A stretch of 64,000 bases of DNA, taken from RI-231 sp041394905. GTDB lineage: Bacteria; Acidobacteriota; Terriglobia; Bryobacterales; UBA6623. The stretch spans positions 496,001 to 560,000 of the forward strand of contig JAWKHJ010000002.1 of the NCBI GenBank assembly GCA_041394905.1, written 5' to 3'. Both the position numbers and the translations under genes were made by a program. Positions 1 through 10,088 of this stretch are shown one piece after another; the stretch's first letter is position 1; each line of letters opens with the position of its first letter. The notes under the pieces are model-generated. The model saw only the letters and a list, made by a program, of their open reading frames with translations, was not told the DNA's origin and made no database searches.

Positions 1-1
1 C

Positions 2-2237
2 CGCACCGCTGTCGCTGAAGACGCCGAGGGCAAGGCCTGGGTCGTCTGGGCGGAGCGCATTCAGGATAACTTTGACCTTTATGCGCGCAGCTTCGACGGC
101 GAATCCTGGTCGCGCATCACACGGCTAACCACGGCCTCTCAGCCCGATACGCAGCACAAGCTCGTGCGCGACTCCAAAGGCCGCCTGCACCTGGTTTGGC
201 AGGGCTTTCGAGGCAACACGGCCGGCATCTTTCACAAGTGGTTCACCGCACAGGACGGCTGGAGCGAAGAGACGCGCGGAGCGCAGCCGGCTCTGCCAAC
301 TGCTGGGAACCTTCCGTCGCCGTCGATTCGAAAGACAACCTCTTCGTCGGCTTCGACTGCTACGGCCCCAACGGCTACGACGTCTTCGTGCGCGGCTTGG
401 TCAACGGCGCATGGGGCACGGTCAAGCCCGTCGCGGCGACGGCGCGCTTCGAGGCCTACGTCACGCTCGCCGCCGACGCCGATGACCGCATCTGGATGGC
501 TTGGCACGAGTCGGGCGTGAACTGGGGCAAGGACTACGGCTACCCGTTCGACATCACCGCCAACGGAACCGGGCTCTACGCCTCGCGCGAGATTCGCATG
601 GCCGTGCTCGAAGGCGACCGCTTACAAGCGCCGTCATCTCAGACTCGCCGACTCATTTCCGCCGCCCGATCCAGCGAACAATTTTTACGAGTACCCGCAG
701 ATCGCCGCCGACGGCGATGGCCGTATCTGGTGCTTCTTCCGCCACCGCCGCGCCGCGCAACACAACGTCTACGTCCGCACCCCGGCGCACCATGCGCTGT
801 GGGAAGTTTACGCCAGCTACTTCGACGGCCAGGGCTGGTCGCCGATGACGCTCGTCCTTACTCGACCGGCCGCAACGACATGCGCATCGAGATCGCCCGC
901 GACCCTTCCGGCCGCCTCGTCGCCGCTTGGCCCACCGACCGTCGTAACTTCCGCGACTTCGTCAACATGCTGCCCGACGTCTTCACCGCGCGCATGCCGC
1001 AAGTCGCCGCCAAGCCCAAGGGCCTGAGCTCAGTGCGCTGCGCCTGCCGCCCGTCGAGCCGGCTATCCAACCGCCTAATCGCCCGCGCCGCGACGTCGCC
1101 CCCACGGAGCCCGTCCACCCCAACGAGCCGCAAGACGTGCGCCGCATCCGCGAGTACGCCTACGAGATGAACGGCAAGCGCTATAAGATCCATCGCGGCG
1201 ACATGCACCGTCACACCGAGATCTCCTGGGACGGCTACAGCGACGGCTCACTCGAAGACACCTACCGCTACGCCCTCGACGCCGCCTCTCTCGACTTCAT
1301 CGCCATCACCGAACACAACTTCGGCGTGCAGGACGAGTACGACTGGTGGCGCAGCAACAAGTACACCGACATCCACCGCGTGGGCAACGTGTTCGTGCCC
1401 TTGGTTGGTTACGAGCGCTCGATTCCCTATCCCAACGGCCACCGCAACGTCGTCTTCCCCTATCGCGGCGCCCCGGTGCTCGATTACCAGCACTACGAGT
1501 GGGATTCCGGCAAGTCGGATTTCGGCTATACGCGCCAAGGCCCGGAGCGCTTCTTCGCCTACCTCCGCAAGTACAAAGCCGTCGCCATGCCGCACACCTC
1601 CGGCACGTCCATGGGCACCGACTGGGCCGACTACGACCCCGAGGTCGAACCGATCGTCGAGATCTACCAGTCGGACCGCACCAGCTACGAATGCACCGAC
1701 TGTTGGCGCGCCGCTCCGCCCGATTCGCCGCAATTGCAGTACGGCGGCTACAAGCCCGACGGCTACGTCAACGTCGCCTGGGACAAGGGCTACCGCCTCG
1801 GCGTGCAGGCCAGCTCAGACCACTTAGGCGTCCACACCGCCTATTCGATGTTGATCGCCGAGGAGAACTCGCGCGAGGCGTTGGTGGACTCGATCCGCAA
1901 TCGCCACACCTACGGCGCGACCGACAACATCATCGTCGATTTCCGCCTGGTCGACGGCGACAAGCAGTACCTGATGGGCGACGACGCCGTCGTCTCGGGC
2001 CCGCCTCAATTCGAGGTCCACATCGAAGGGACCGACCTGCTTGGCAACGTCGAGATCGTCAAGAATAACCAGCGCGTCTACGCCCAGCAGCCCAACCAAA
2101 AGACGGTCACCTTCACCTACCGCGACAACGCCGCGCCGCCGGCCGAGGCAGCGGACTTCTACTACGTGCGCGTGCGCCAGAAGGATCGTGACGAGCAGAT
2201 CGCTTGGAGCTCGCCCATTTGGGTTGCGTCGAAGTAA
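2..2237 (+). CDS. PHP-type metallohydrolase with N-terminal beta-propeller-like region (5' partial, frame-broken)
   Basis: The gene enters from the left edge. Translated piecewise, positions 2-290, 290-625, 640-860, 870-1015 and 1020-2237 give one continuous protein, but the frame changes at least four times. The first half has short repeats of the form 'DSKGRLHLVWQ' and 'DADDRIWMAW', typical of a beta-propeller. The intact last 1.2 kb carries PHP/CehA-like metal-binding motifs: DMHRHTE (HxH), DFIAITEHN, MPHTSGTSMG and a late SSDH, followed by a beta-sandwich-like tail. PHP proteins are metal-dependent phosphoesterases or hydrolases; the substrate is unknown. It could be a DUF3604-type protein. 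It ends 9 bp from the convergent MscS gene. Whether the breaks are biological or sequencing errors cannot be decided here. Confidence 0.6.
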
Positions 2238-2246
2238 CGCGGCCCA

Positions 2247-3590
2247 CTAGCGGTTGAGCAGGTTCGGCCCGCCTTCCGGCGCACGGGCGCGTTGCGCCTG
2301 CTCGGCGATCTCTTCCGTCTCGCTCGCCAGCGATCCCTCCGCTTCGTGCGCGTCAGCAGGCGGCGCCGCGCTCACTTGCGGCTGCGGCTGCGGTCCGGGC
2401 GTATCGGTCACCATGTGCACCGGCACCCCGGACGGGAACACCACTTCGCGTGCCTCGTCCGGCATCGTGATACCCGCCTGCACGTAGGCGCGCTTGACCG
2501 AGCGGATCACCGCCGAGCGCACCTTCAAGCCGTTGAACTTCGCTGTGTTGACCCAGAAGTAGATGCGTAGGTTGATCGTCGCCGCGCCCAGCGCTTCCAC
2601 TACGACCCACGACTCGGGGTCGGCCACCACGCCCTCCTGCTTGGCGAGAGCTTCGCGCGCAAGCTGTTGCGCCTTTTCGATTGAGTCGTCGTAGCCGATG
2701 CCGACGCTGAAGTCGAACCGGGTATTCGGGTTGGCGGTGAAGTTCGTGATCGTTTCCTTGTAAATGGTCGCGTTCGGGATCTGGACGTGGTTGCCTTCGA
2801 GCGTCATGAGCAAGGTGGATCGCGTATTGACGCTTTGGACAAGACCCTGGTGGCCTGCGACCGAGATGAGGTCGCCGGTCGCGAAGGGGTTCTGCACGCT
2901 GATCATCAAGCTGGCCAGAAAGTTCTCGGCAATGTCACGAAAGGCGACGCCGATGAGCAAGCCGATGAGTCCGGTGCCGCCGAGCACCGTGACGGCAAGG
3001 CTCGTCAGACCGGCGATGCGCAAAGCGACGTAAAAGCCCATCAGCAGGATCGGTACGGCCGCAACGCGCGACGCAACGGTCCGCAACAGCTGATTCTGGA
3101 GGCGCTGCGCCAGAACGGTCCGCGCGCTGCGGACCGCCCAGGAAGTTGCAATCCAAGTGAGGACGAGCGCCAGTAATCCCAACAGGATCAGGGGGCTGCG
3201 TTTGATCGCTTGCGAGGCCAGGTCCTGCATCTCCATCCAAGCCGGCGTTAGGTCCCACGGGGACGTCTCCTTGACCGTCATCGAGTTGACGACTGCAACG
3301 ACTCCTTGGGTTTTCTGGGCGAGCTCTCCCGCCCACTGCTGATGCTCTTCCGAGTCAGCGACTCCCTCCAGAAACGCGACTCCCTGGTCGACGCGAACCG
3401 AGGCAGAAGAGAACCAGTTGGTCGCACCGAGGATGCGTTCCAGCCTGGCGGCGATGCGGTCGTCCGAGACCGAGGGCTCGACGGCCACTTCGGCCGGTGT
3501 AGAGGCTGCGGGCTCCTGTTGAGCGGGCGCGATCGCCGGCCACAGCAATGCAGCCAGGCAAAAAACGTGCAGGAGGAGATGGAAACGCAA
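2247..3590 (-). CDS. MscS-family mechanosensitive channel with N-terminal BON domain
   Basis: A 447-residue membrane protein. It begins with a signal peptide (about residues 1-23, ending at APAQQ), then a BON-like domain (about 40-105, DDRIAARLERILGA to VVNSMTVKE). Transmembrane helices follow, including LILLGLLALVLTWIATSW. The MscS pore helix and beta-domain are clear: GLIGLLIGVAFRDIAENF, then NPFATGDLISV, a region lining the vestibule. The C-terminus is a proline-rich tail. MscS channels open under membrane tension and release solutes after hypo-osmotic shock. A BON domain usually binds phospholipid or the envelope. The start codon is TTG, with AGGAGG-like purines poorly placed, so the start is less sure. 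It follows the PilZ-like gene on the same strand with a 50-bp gap. Confidence 0.85.
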   Translation of the reverse strand: MRFHLLLHVFCLAALLWPAIAPAQQEPAASTPAEVAVEPSVSDDRIAARLERILGATNWFSSASVRVDQGVAFLEGVADSEEHQQWAGELAQKTQGVVAVVNSMTVKETSPWDLTPAWMEMQDLASQAIKRSPLILLGLLALVLTWIATSWAVRSARTVLAQRLQNQLLRTVASRVAAVPILLMGFYVALRIAGLTSLAVTVLGGTGLIGLLIGVAFRDIAENFLASLMISVQNPFATGDLISVAGHQGLVQSVNTRSTLLMTLEGNHVQIPNATIYKETITNFTANPNTRFDFSVGIGYDDSIEKAQQLAREALAKQEGVVADPESWVVVEALGAATINLRIYFWVNTAKFNGLKVRSAVIRSVKRAYVQAGITMPDEAREVVFPSGVPVHMVTDTPGPQPQPQVSAAPPADAHEAEGSLASETEEIAEQAQRARAPEGGPNLLNR

Positions 3591-3640
3591 GCTGGATACT
3601 AATCTAGCTCACAGGTCCGAATCGGGGGCGCGACCCAGTA

Positions 3641-4279
3641 TTAGTCGTGATAGTGCAACTCGAGCGAGCTGCGACGCTGTGCTTTGCCGATCAGAAAAAG
3701 TCCCACCAAAAACTTGTCGTTCCAGGGAACGCAGTACCGGATCGCCCCGACGCACTCGACCGCCGTGCCGATCAGCCTCGCGACTTCGCCAGCCGGTGCG
3801 GCCATCGGCGTACAGACCTGCACGCCTTCCGGCGACACGTTGCGGATCTGGACCTCATGTGAGAGCGTCTCGCCGTTCGGCCCCATACAGCGCAGCATCG
3901 CCGCACCGGTCGCCGGGCTGCGGTCCTCTCGACGTTTCTCGTTGGTGATGCGCGCGAATCCGAGCACGTAGGCGTCCTCGTCCTTCGCGACATGCCGCAC
4001 AATCGATTTGAGCGCCGGAGAGTCCGCGCGCGTCACCCAGACCGTTTGGCCGTCTTTGAACGCCCGCTTTGTGCGGACTCCAAAGCCTTCGGGTGAAACG
4101 TTTTCGAGCACGCCGACCGCGGAACGCACATTGTGGTTCGCGTCGTGCCACTGCAGCGTCACCTGAATACTTGTGGCCGCACGTGCGAGCTTGCGTCTTT
4201 CCGGAGGCTCGGTTGGCTCGGAGGCGGCGGGCTTGACGCCGAAAAAATTGCTAATAATATCGCGCCAGAGAAGGTCCAC
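3641..4279 (-). CDS. Tandem PilZ-like domain protein
   Basis: A 212-residue protein starting at GTG. Two similar modules are visible: ERRKLARAATSIQVTLQW...LENVSPEGFGVRT (about 27-120) and ATGAAMLRCMG...IRNVSPEGVQVCT (about 123-205). The repeated 'NVSPEGxxV' strand and the preceding basic RRK resemble PilZ domains (RxxxR ... D/NxSxxG), which bind cyclic-di-GMP. Here the canonical second motif is NxSxxG rather than DxSxxG, and the first RxxxR is RRKLAR, so ligand binding is plausible for the first module and doubtful for the second. Expressed from its own promoter in the divergent gap with the S41 peptidase. It may sit upstream of the mscS-like gene in one transcript. Confidence 0.6.
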   Translation of the reverse strand: MDLLWRDIISNFFGVKPAASEPTEPPERRKLARAATSIQVTLQWHDANHNVRSAVGVLENVSPEGFGVRTKRAFKDGQTVWVTRADSPALKSIVRHVAKDEDAYVLGFARITNEKRREDRSPATGAAMLRCMGPNGETLSHEVQIRNVSPEGVQVCTPMAAPAGEVARLIGTAVECVGAIRYCVPWNDKFLVGLFLIGKAQRRSSLELHYHD

Positions 4280-4285
4280 GAGGCG

Positions 4286-4315
4286 ATTATGAGGTTCAGC
4301 TTAGACCTTCGCCAA
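4286..4315 (-). promoter_or_regulatory. Sigma-70-like promoter for the PilZ-like gene
   Basis: On the minus strand TTGGCG (4315-4310) is followed after 18 bp by CATAAT (4291-4286). The -10 lies only 6 bp before the GTG start at 4279, so the transcript would be leaderless or nearly so. Supported by matches of 4/6 and 5/6 to consensus; not tested. Confidence 0.4.
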
Positions 4316-4484
4316 TGGATCAATAGAACTGAATTCTCGCTGGTACTCTAGCTCTAAGGGGAATACCTGAAGCGGGCTTCTCCTGGGGAAATCCCTAGGG
4401 CTTGAACGCTGGGTTCGCCTAGCGGTCTCGTTGCGGTCCGCAGCTATACTGATGAAGCTGGCGGTCCGGCGTGGACCGACGCCC

Positions 4485-6071
4485 ATGCAGAGAACATTTC
4501 TTCGCGCTTTGCTCGTCGTCTCCCTCGTTGCAGGGGCGGCGCTGATCGGCGGTCGCTACGGCGACACGCTTGGGCGTTTGGGGCGTGTGGCGGGCCGGGC
4601 TCAAACAGCCGACCAGACGGAGCGCTTCCGTGATGTCCTGGCGGTGGTGTCGGACGAGCTCGCCGAAGAACCCAACCTCGAAGACGCCATCTACAAGGGC
4701 GCCATTCCCGGGATGCTCTCGCGGCTCGATCCACATTCGGCCTTCTACGATCCCGAACAGTTCGAGCGGCTGCGCGAGGAACAGCAAGGCAGTTATGCGG
4801 GCGTCGGCATGCAAATCCGCGAATTTCGCGGGGATACCATCGTTGACTTTCCGTTCCCTGAAACCCCTGCTTTTCGCGCGGGCGTCAAGCCGGGCGACGT
4901 GATTCGCACGATCGACGGCATTTCGACCGAAGGCTACGGCGTGGACGAAGTGGCGCGCGACGTGCGCGGGCCGGAGGGCACCACCGTGCGTCTTGGCCTC
5001 GAGCGTGGCGCGGCGACCGAGCTCGAGCTCGATCTGCAGCGCGACAGCATCCCGCGCCCGACGATCCCGCTCGCGTTCTTGTTGCGCCCGGGCATCGCCT
5101 ACGTGAAGATCACCTCCTTCGGCGAAACCACCGGGGCGGAGCTCGACAACGCGCTGGACCGCCTGGGCGAAACTAGGCTCAACGGTCTTGTGCTGGACTT
5201 GCGCGACAACCACGGCGGCCTCCTCACTGCGGGTGTGCACGTGGCGGGACGATTCTTGCCCGAAGGCTCGACAGTGGTATCCCATAGCGGACTACACTCG
5301 CCCAAAAGGAGTTATCAGGCGCAGTTCGGCAGCATGGGCTCGGCGTTTCCGATGACAGTGCTAGTCAACTGCCGGTCCGCGTCGGCATCGGAGATCGTGG
5401 CCGGCGCGCTGCAGGACCACGACCGCGCCCTCGTCGTCGGTTCCAACACGTTCGGCAAAGGGCTGGTCCAAAGCGTTTACCCAACGCCTTCCAATACGGC
5501 TGTTGTGCTGACCACGGCTCGCTACTACACCCCCAGCGGCCGGCTGATTCAGCGTGACTACGACGGCCTCGCAGCGGATGACTACTTTGCCGACCCCTGC
5601 GCCGCGGACTTCGAGCCGAGCCACTCCGACGCGCGGCTGACTGATGGCGGAAGGACTGTTTACGGCGGCGGCGGCGTGACGCCGGACGTTGCGATTGCGC
5701 TCGCGCCCGACGATCTCTTCTTGCGACAGCTCTCCGCCGCGCGTTCGTTTGAGCGGTATGCGCAGACCCTCGACCTGAGCCAGTTGACGCCGGAGTGGCG
5801 TCCGACGGAACAGGACGTGAGCGGGCTGCTCGCTTTCGCGGCGCTCGAAGGTATCGCCGCCGAGCCGGAGGTGCTCGAGCGCGACATGGCGGAGGTCCGC
5901 CGCCGCTTGCGCATGCATGCCATGACGGCGGCGTTCGACGTGGACGCCGGCGCTCGAGCGAGCGCCGAGGACGATCCGCAGATTCACGACGCGGCGGCGA
6001 AGCTCAACATCGCCGCGGCCCTGCTCGAACAGCGGAAAAACGGCGCTGTCGCCAGCAACCGGCCCCGCTAG
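4485..6071 (+). CDS. S41 family C-terminal processing peptidase (CtpA/Prc-like)
   Basis: About 528 residues from the ATG at 4485; an in-frame ATG at 4452 is an alternative. The N-terminus (MQRTFLRALLVVSLVAGAAL) is a signal anchor. A PDZ domain follows (YAGVGMQIREF, GVKPGDVIRTIDG). The S41 catalytic core contains the serine in CRSASASEIVAGAL and the lysine in NTFGKGLVQ, which form the Ser-Lys dyad. The expected substrate strand DLRDNHGGLL is present. These enzymes degrade or trim periplasmic proteins at their C-termini. The C-terminal 150 residues are helical and variable. The gene is convergent with glucan phosphorylase, with a strong hairpin between them. Confidence 0.9.
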   Translation: MQRTFLRALLVVSLVAGAALIGGRYGDTLGRLGRVAGRAQTADQTERFRDVLAVVSDELAEEPNLEDAIYKGAIPGMLSRLDPHSAFYDPEQFERLREEQQGSYAGVGMQIREFRGDTIVDFPFPETPAFRAGVKPGDVIRTIDGISTEGYGVDEVARDVRGPEGTTVRLGLERGAATELELDLQRDSIPRPTIPLAFLLRPGIAYVKITSFGETTGAELDNALDRLGETRLNGLVLDLRDNHGGLLTAGVHVAGRFLPEGSTVVSHSGLHSPKRSYQAQFGSMGSAFPMTVLVNCRSASASEIVAGALQDHDRALVVGSNTFGKGLVQSVYPTPSNTAVVLTTARYYTPSGRLIQRDYDGLAADDYFADPCAADFEPSHSDARLTDGGRTVYGGGGVTPDVAIALAPDDLFLRQLSAARSFERYAQTLDLSQLTPEWRPTEQDVSGLLAFAALEGIAAEPEVLERDMAEVRRRLRMHAMTAAFDVDAGARASAEDDPQIHDAAAKLNIAAALLEQRKNGAVASNRPR

Positions 6072-6111
6072 CCGCGGGCGTCTCGGACAATTACGACAGG
6101 CCCAAAAATGC

Positions 6112-6140
6112 GAACCCCCGGCGTTGTGAGCCGGGGGTTC
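6112..6140. terminator. Bidirectional hairpin terminator
   Basis: A perfect 11-bp stem: GAACCCCCGGC (6112-6122) and GCCGGGGGTTC (6130-6140), with the 7-nt loop GTTGTGA. It lies in the 92-bp gap between the convergent S41 peptidase and glucan phosphorylase genes. The T-tract is weak (CTGTTTTG starting about 10 nt downstream on plus), so termination strength is uncertain. Confidence 0.65.
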
Positions 6141-6163
6141 GGTTCTGAACTGTTTTGCTCCGG

Positions 6164-7924
6164 TTAGACCCGCGCAGCGGTCGCGTAGGCGTTGAAGATG
6201 TACTGCAGCAACATGCGTTGCGTATTGAAGAACGAGCCGTTGAGCGCGATGGACGTGCGCATTACGTTTGCGAAGCCGTCGGGGTCCTTGTAATAGGCCG
6301 GCACGATGATCTTCTCGAGCTTGTCGTACATCGACGCGGCTTCTTCGCTCTCGCCACCGCCTTGGTCGTCAATCGACCAGCCGGTGAGGTTTTCGATGTG
6401 GCCCTCGATCCACCACCCATCGAGCGTCGAGAGGCTGGGAACGCCGTTGAGAGCGCACTTCATGCCGCTCGTGCCGGAGGCTTCTCGGGTCTTGATGGGC
6501 GTATTCAGCCACAGGTCGACGCCAGACGTAATCAGCGCTCCCCAGCGCCAGTCATAGTTCGGCACGTAGACGACCTTGACCGCATCACCTAGTTTCTTCG
6601 CAGCCTCGAAAATCTGGCGAATGTTCTGCTTCCCGCCCTCGTCGCGCGGGTGCGCTTTACCCCCATAGACCACCTGAATCTGCCCGACCTTCTTGGCAAT
6701 ACGCAGCAGCCGCGCCGGGTCGCTCATGAACAGCGGCGCGCGTTTGTAGCCGGTTGCCCGCCGCGCGAATCCGACCGTGAACACATCTGGGTCGAGCATG
6801 ACGCCGATTTCGGCGGCAATCTCGCTGAACAAGGCCTTCTTGGCTTCCATGTGCGCCCGCCGCACTTCGCTCAAAGGGATGTTGATCGCGTAGCGCAGGT
6901 ACATGTTGTCATGGCGCCACTCCGGCACTTCGCGGTCGAACAGTTCCTGCATGCTTGGCGCGGTCCAGGTGGCGGCATGCACGCCGTTCGTGAGCGCCTT
7001 CACACGGTAATTCGGAAACATCTCACGCGAGACTTCGCCGTGCTTCATCGCTACGCCATTGACGTAGTTGGAGTGATGCAACGCCAAGTGCGTCATGTTC
7101 AGGTGATCGTGACCAGTGAAGCCGGTTGAGAAAAGCAGCGTCGTGCGGTTCGCCCCGAGCACTTGGCGTACGAGCGCGCCGGAAAACTCGTCGTGGCCGG
7201 CCGGCACGGGCGTGTGGGTGGTGAATACGCACTGGCGGCGGATCGCCGCCACATCGGCGCTGGTGGGGAAGCTCGCTTCGGTCTTGGCGAGCTTGCGTTC
7301 GACCAGCCGCAGCACGAGTAGGGCCGAGTGCCCCTCGTTCATGTGGTAGGTCTCGATGTCGTGATGGCCGAGCTTCGATAGCATCTCGACGCCGCCCACG
7401 CCCAGGATCATCTCCTGGCAAAGTCGATAATGCTCATCACCGCCGTAGAGATGGTCCGTGAGCGTCTGGTCCCACTCCGAGTTCGTCTTCATGCTGGCAT
7501 CCAGCAGGTAGACGGGCACGACGTGGCCGGTCACGCCGATCACTTTGTAGCGCCAGCAGCGCAGGTTCACCGGACGGCCTTCGATCGTGACGGTGGCGAT
7601 GGGCTCGAGCAGGTCGAGCTTGTCGGCTGGATTCCATTCGACCGGATACTCGCTCTGCACGCCCGAGGCGTCGAGCTCTTGGCGGAAGTATCCCTTGCGG
7701 TACATCAAGGTCATGCCGACCATGGGTACGCCAAGGTCAGCGGCCGACCGCAAGGTGTCACCGGCCAACACGCCAAGCCCGCCGCTATAGGTCGGCACGT
7801 CCGGCGCGAGGGCGACCTCCATGCTGAAGTAGGCCACCTTCGGCGGCCGCAGCGCGCCCACCGGCCTTTCCGGCGCTTCGGCGCCCGTGGATGGCCGTCC
7901 GCCGACGGTCGATCGATTGCTCAT
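6164..7924 (-). CDS. glgP: Alpha-glucan phosphorylase (GT35 family, short form)
   Basis: Releases glucose-1-phosphate from glycogen or maltodextrin using pyridoxal phosphate. Family motifs seen: PTYSGGLGVLAGDTLRSAAD near the N-terminus, HMNEGHSALL, ATGYKRAPLF, GGKAHPRDEGGKQNIRQIF, and EASGTSGMKCALNGVPSLS, whose lysine is the usual PLP attachment site. Length is about 586 residues, the compact bacterial/archaeal type rather than the 800-residue GlgP. I chose ATG 7924 because GAAAGGGA lies 10 nt upstream; an ATG at 7948 is also in frame. Divergent from fabG across a 116-bp gap. It implies glycogen or trehalose-type storage metabolism elsewhere in the genome. Confidence 0.9.
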   Translation of the reverse strand: MSNRSTVGGRPSTGAEAPERPVGALRPPKVAYFSMEVALAPDVPTYSGGLGVLAGDTLRSAADLGVPMVGMTLMYRKGYFRQELDASGVQSEYPVEWNPADKLDLLEPIATVTIEGRPVNLRCWRYKVIGVTGHVVPVYLLDASMKTNSEWDQTLTDHLYGGDEHYRLCQEMILGVGGVEMLSKLGHHDIETYHMNEGHSALLVLRLVERKLAKTEASFPTSADVAAIRRQCVFTTHTPVPAGHDEFSGALVRQVLGANRTTLLFSTGFTGHDHLNMTHLALHHSNYVNGVAMKHGEVSREMFPNYRVKALTNGVHAATWTAPSMQELFDREVPEWRHDNMYLRYAINIPLSEVRRAHMEAKKALFSEIAAEIGVMLDPDVFTVGFARRATGYKRAPLFMSDPARLLRIAKKVGQIQVVYGGKAHPRDEGGKQNIRQIFEAAKKLGDAVKVVYVPNYDWRWGALITSGVDLWLNTPIKTREASGTSGMKCALNGVPSLSTLDGWWIEGHIENLTGWSIDDQGGGESEEAASMYDKLEKIIVPAYYKDPDGFANVMRTSIALNGSFFNTQRMLLQYIFNAYATAARV

Positions 7925-8040
7925 TTGGCGATAGTCCCTTTCTGTCATCCTAACCCCAATCTTCTTGTCCTGGGGGCGGTGCGCGGCCTTTCGGCTGTGA
8001 GTCCGCCCGGGGCGTGAACTAGAATGGAAAGCCCTACTCT

Positions 8041-8829
8041 ATGGCTTCCAAAACATTACTTTCCAATCGTGTAGCCCTCGTTACAGGCGGTTCGCGCGGT
8101 ATCGGAAGGGCGATTGCTCTCGAGCTAGCCGAGTCCGGAGCTGCGGTTGCCGTCAATTACCATGCGCGGCCGGATGCGGCAGAAGAAGTGGTGACGCGCA
8201 TTCTTAAGATGGGAGGGCGGGCTGTGCCCCTTCAGGCGGACATCGCCGATAAAGCCCAAGTTGAAGCGATGGTCGCTCGTTGCGAGTCTGAGCTGGGCGG
8301 CGTCGACATCCTGGTCAACAACGCCGGACTACTCTACCCTGGCCGTCTGCTCGACCACCAAGAATCCGAATTCGATCAAATGTGGCGAACCAATGTCAAG
8401 GGACTCGTCTATGCTACGGCCGCTGTCGCCAAGGGCATGGTCGAGCGCGGTTGGGGCCGCATCGTCAACATTTCTTCGAACGCCGCTATCGGGACCGCGA
8501 TGCCCGGAACTACCCTATATGCCGCGACCAAGGGCGCGGTGCTCTCGCTGACCAAACGCTTCGCGTTCGAGCTCGGCGAGCACGGCATCACCGTCAACGC
8601 CGTCCTGCCTGGCTTCACGAAGACGGACATGGTGCTCGCGGACAAGGACCAGAAGCAGGCCGACGAGGTGATCGAACGCGTAGCCGGCCGGTCCATGTTG
8701 GGTCGAGTGGGCGAGCCTGAGGACATCGCTCGGGTGACGCGGTTTCTCTGCACCCAAGACGCCGATTTCATGACTGGACAGTATCTGCTCGCGGACGGCG
8801 GCCGCATGGACTATCTCGCCCATTCCTAG
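8041..8829 (+). CDS. fabG: SDR family 3-oxoacyl-ACP reductase (FabG-like)
   Basis: A 262-residue short-chain dehydrogenase. It has the NADP-binding VTGGSRGIGRAIA (residues 15-27), NNAG near 95, the catalytic Ser in NISSNAAIG and the Tyr-Lys pair in LYAATKGAV, then the C-terminal GQYLLADGG. FabG reduces 3-oxoacyl-ACP in fatty acid elongation. Immediate linkage to fabV (18 bp) supports a fatty-acid role over a generic sugar SDR, but other SDR substrates remain possible. A GGAAAG ribosome site lies 9-10 nt before ATG. Confidence 0.8.
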   Translation: MASKTLLSNRVALVTGGSRGIGRAIALELAESGAAVAVNYHARPDAAEEVVTRILKMGGRAVPLQADIADKAQVEAMVARCESELGGVDILVNNAGLLYPGRLLDHQESEFDQMWRTNVKGLVYATAAVAKGMVERGWGRIVNISSNAAIGTAMPGTTLYAATKGAVLSLTKRFAFELGEHGITVNAVLPGFTKTDMVLADKDQKQADEVIERVAGRSMLGRVGEPEDIARVTRFLCTQDADFMTGQYLLADGGRMDYLAHS

Positions 8830-8847
8830 AGAAAGCACGAAACGAAG

Positions 8848-10053
8848 ATGCCGGAACAAGTCGTTCAACAGAAGGTGCGCGGATTCATCTGCGTCAACGC
8901 GCACCCGGCCGGATGCGCTGCCACGGTCGATCAGCAGATCGCGCACGTCCAGGCGGCCAAGCTCGGCGAAGGCCCCAAGTCCGCGCTCGTCATCGGCTCC
9001 TCGACCGGGTATGGGCTCGCGTCGCGGATTGCGCTCGCGTTTGGCTTTGGCGCGAAGACACTGGGTGTCTTCTTCGAGAAGCCGCCTATGGGCAAGCGTC
9101 CGGCCACGGCGGGGTGGTACAACTCAGCCGCTTTCGAGCGGCGCGCCGACGAAGCCGGCCTGTGGAGCGCATCACTCAATGGCGACGCGTTCTCGGACGA
9201 GCTCAAGCAGCAGGCCGCCGAGCGAATCCGCAACGAGATGGGCAAGGTCGACATGGTGGTCTACTCCCTTGCTTCGCCGCGCCGCACGAATCCGCGTACG
9301 GGCGAACAGTGGATGTCCGCCCTCAAGCCGATCGGCGCCTCCTACTCCGGCAAGACCATCGACCTGGGCTCGGGCGAGGTGACCACAGCCACGATCGAGC
9401 CCGCTACCGAAGACGAGGTCCGGCAAACGGTCGGTGTGATGGGCGGCGAGGACTGGCGCTGGTGGATTGATCTGCTGCGCGAGCAGGACCTGCTTGCGCC
9501 CGGCGCCCGTACGCTCGCATACAGCTACATCGGGCCGGAGCTGACTTGGCCGATCTACCGTGACGGCACGATCGGGCGCGCCAAGCAGGACCTCGAGCGC
9601 GTCGGCGACGAGCTCGACGCCCAATTGCGCGAGGATCTGGGAGGCGGCGCCTGGGTTTCGGTCAACAAGGCGGTCGTCACGCAAGCCTCGGCGGCCATCC
9701 CTGTGGTGCCGCTTTATATCAGCCTGCTGTTCCGCGTGATGAAGCAGAAAGGCATACACGAAGGCTGCATCGAGCAACTGCGACGGCTCTGCGCCGACCA
9801 TCTCGCGTCCGGCAAGCAGCCGACCGTCGACGCCAAGCGCCGCATCCGGCTGGACGATCTCGAGATGCGCGAAGACGTGCAAAGCGAGGTCGCCCGGCTC
9901 TGGCCGCTCGTGACGACCGAGAACCTCGGCGAGCTGTCGGATTTTGCTGGCCTCAAACGCGACTTCAACCAGTTGTTTGGTTTTGACGTCGATGGCGTCG
10001 ACTACGCAGCGCCCGTCGAGACCGAGGTTGGCATCAAGGGTTTGGATTTTTGA
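8848..10053 (+). CDS. fabV: Trans-2-enoyl-ACP/CoA reductase, FabV type
   Basis: A 401-residue NADH-dependent enoyl reductase performing the last step of each fatty-acid elongation cycle. The N-terminus VRGFICVNAHPAGCAATV and GSSTGYGLASRIALAFG (NADH-binding) match FabV, as do FFEKPPMGKRPATAGWYN and VYSLASPRRTNPRTGE. The FabV signature Tyr-X8-Lys is present as YRDGTIGRAK. The length is the usual 400. FabV enzymes are generally poorly inhibited by triclosan compared with FabI. It follows fabG closely and is likely cotranscribed. A terminator-like hairpin is found at 10089-10107 before tilS. Confidence 0.93.
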   Translation: MPEQVVQQKVRGFICVNAHPAGCAATVDQQIAHVQAAKLGEGPKSALVIGSSTGYGLASRIALAFGFGAKTLGVFFEKPPMGKRPATAGWYNSAAFERRADEAGLWSASLNGDAFSDELKQQAAERIRNEMGKVDMVVYSLASPRRTNPRTGEQWMSALKPIGASYSGKTIDLGSGEVTTATIEPATEDEVRQTVGVMGGEDWRWWIDLLREQDLLAPGARTLAYSYIGPELTWPIYRDGTIGRAKQDLERVGDELDAQLREDLGGGAWVSVNKAVVTQASAAIPVVPLYISLLFRVMKQKGIHEGCIEQLRRLCADHLASGKQPTVDAKRRIRLDDLEMREDVQSEVARLWPLVTTENLGELSDFAGLKRDFNQLFGFDVDGVDYAAPVETEVGIKGLDF

Positions 10054-10088
10054 CTCGGGTGAAACCCCCAGCCGCTCTCGGGAGCGCA

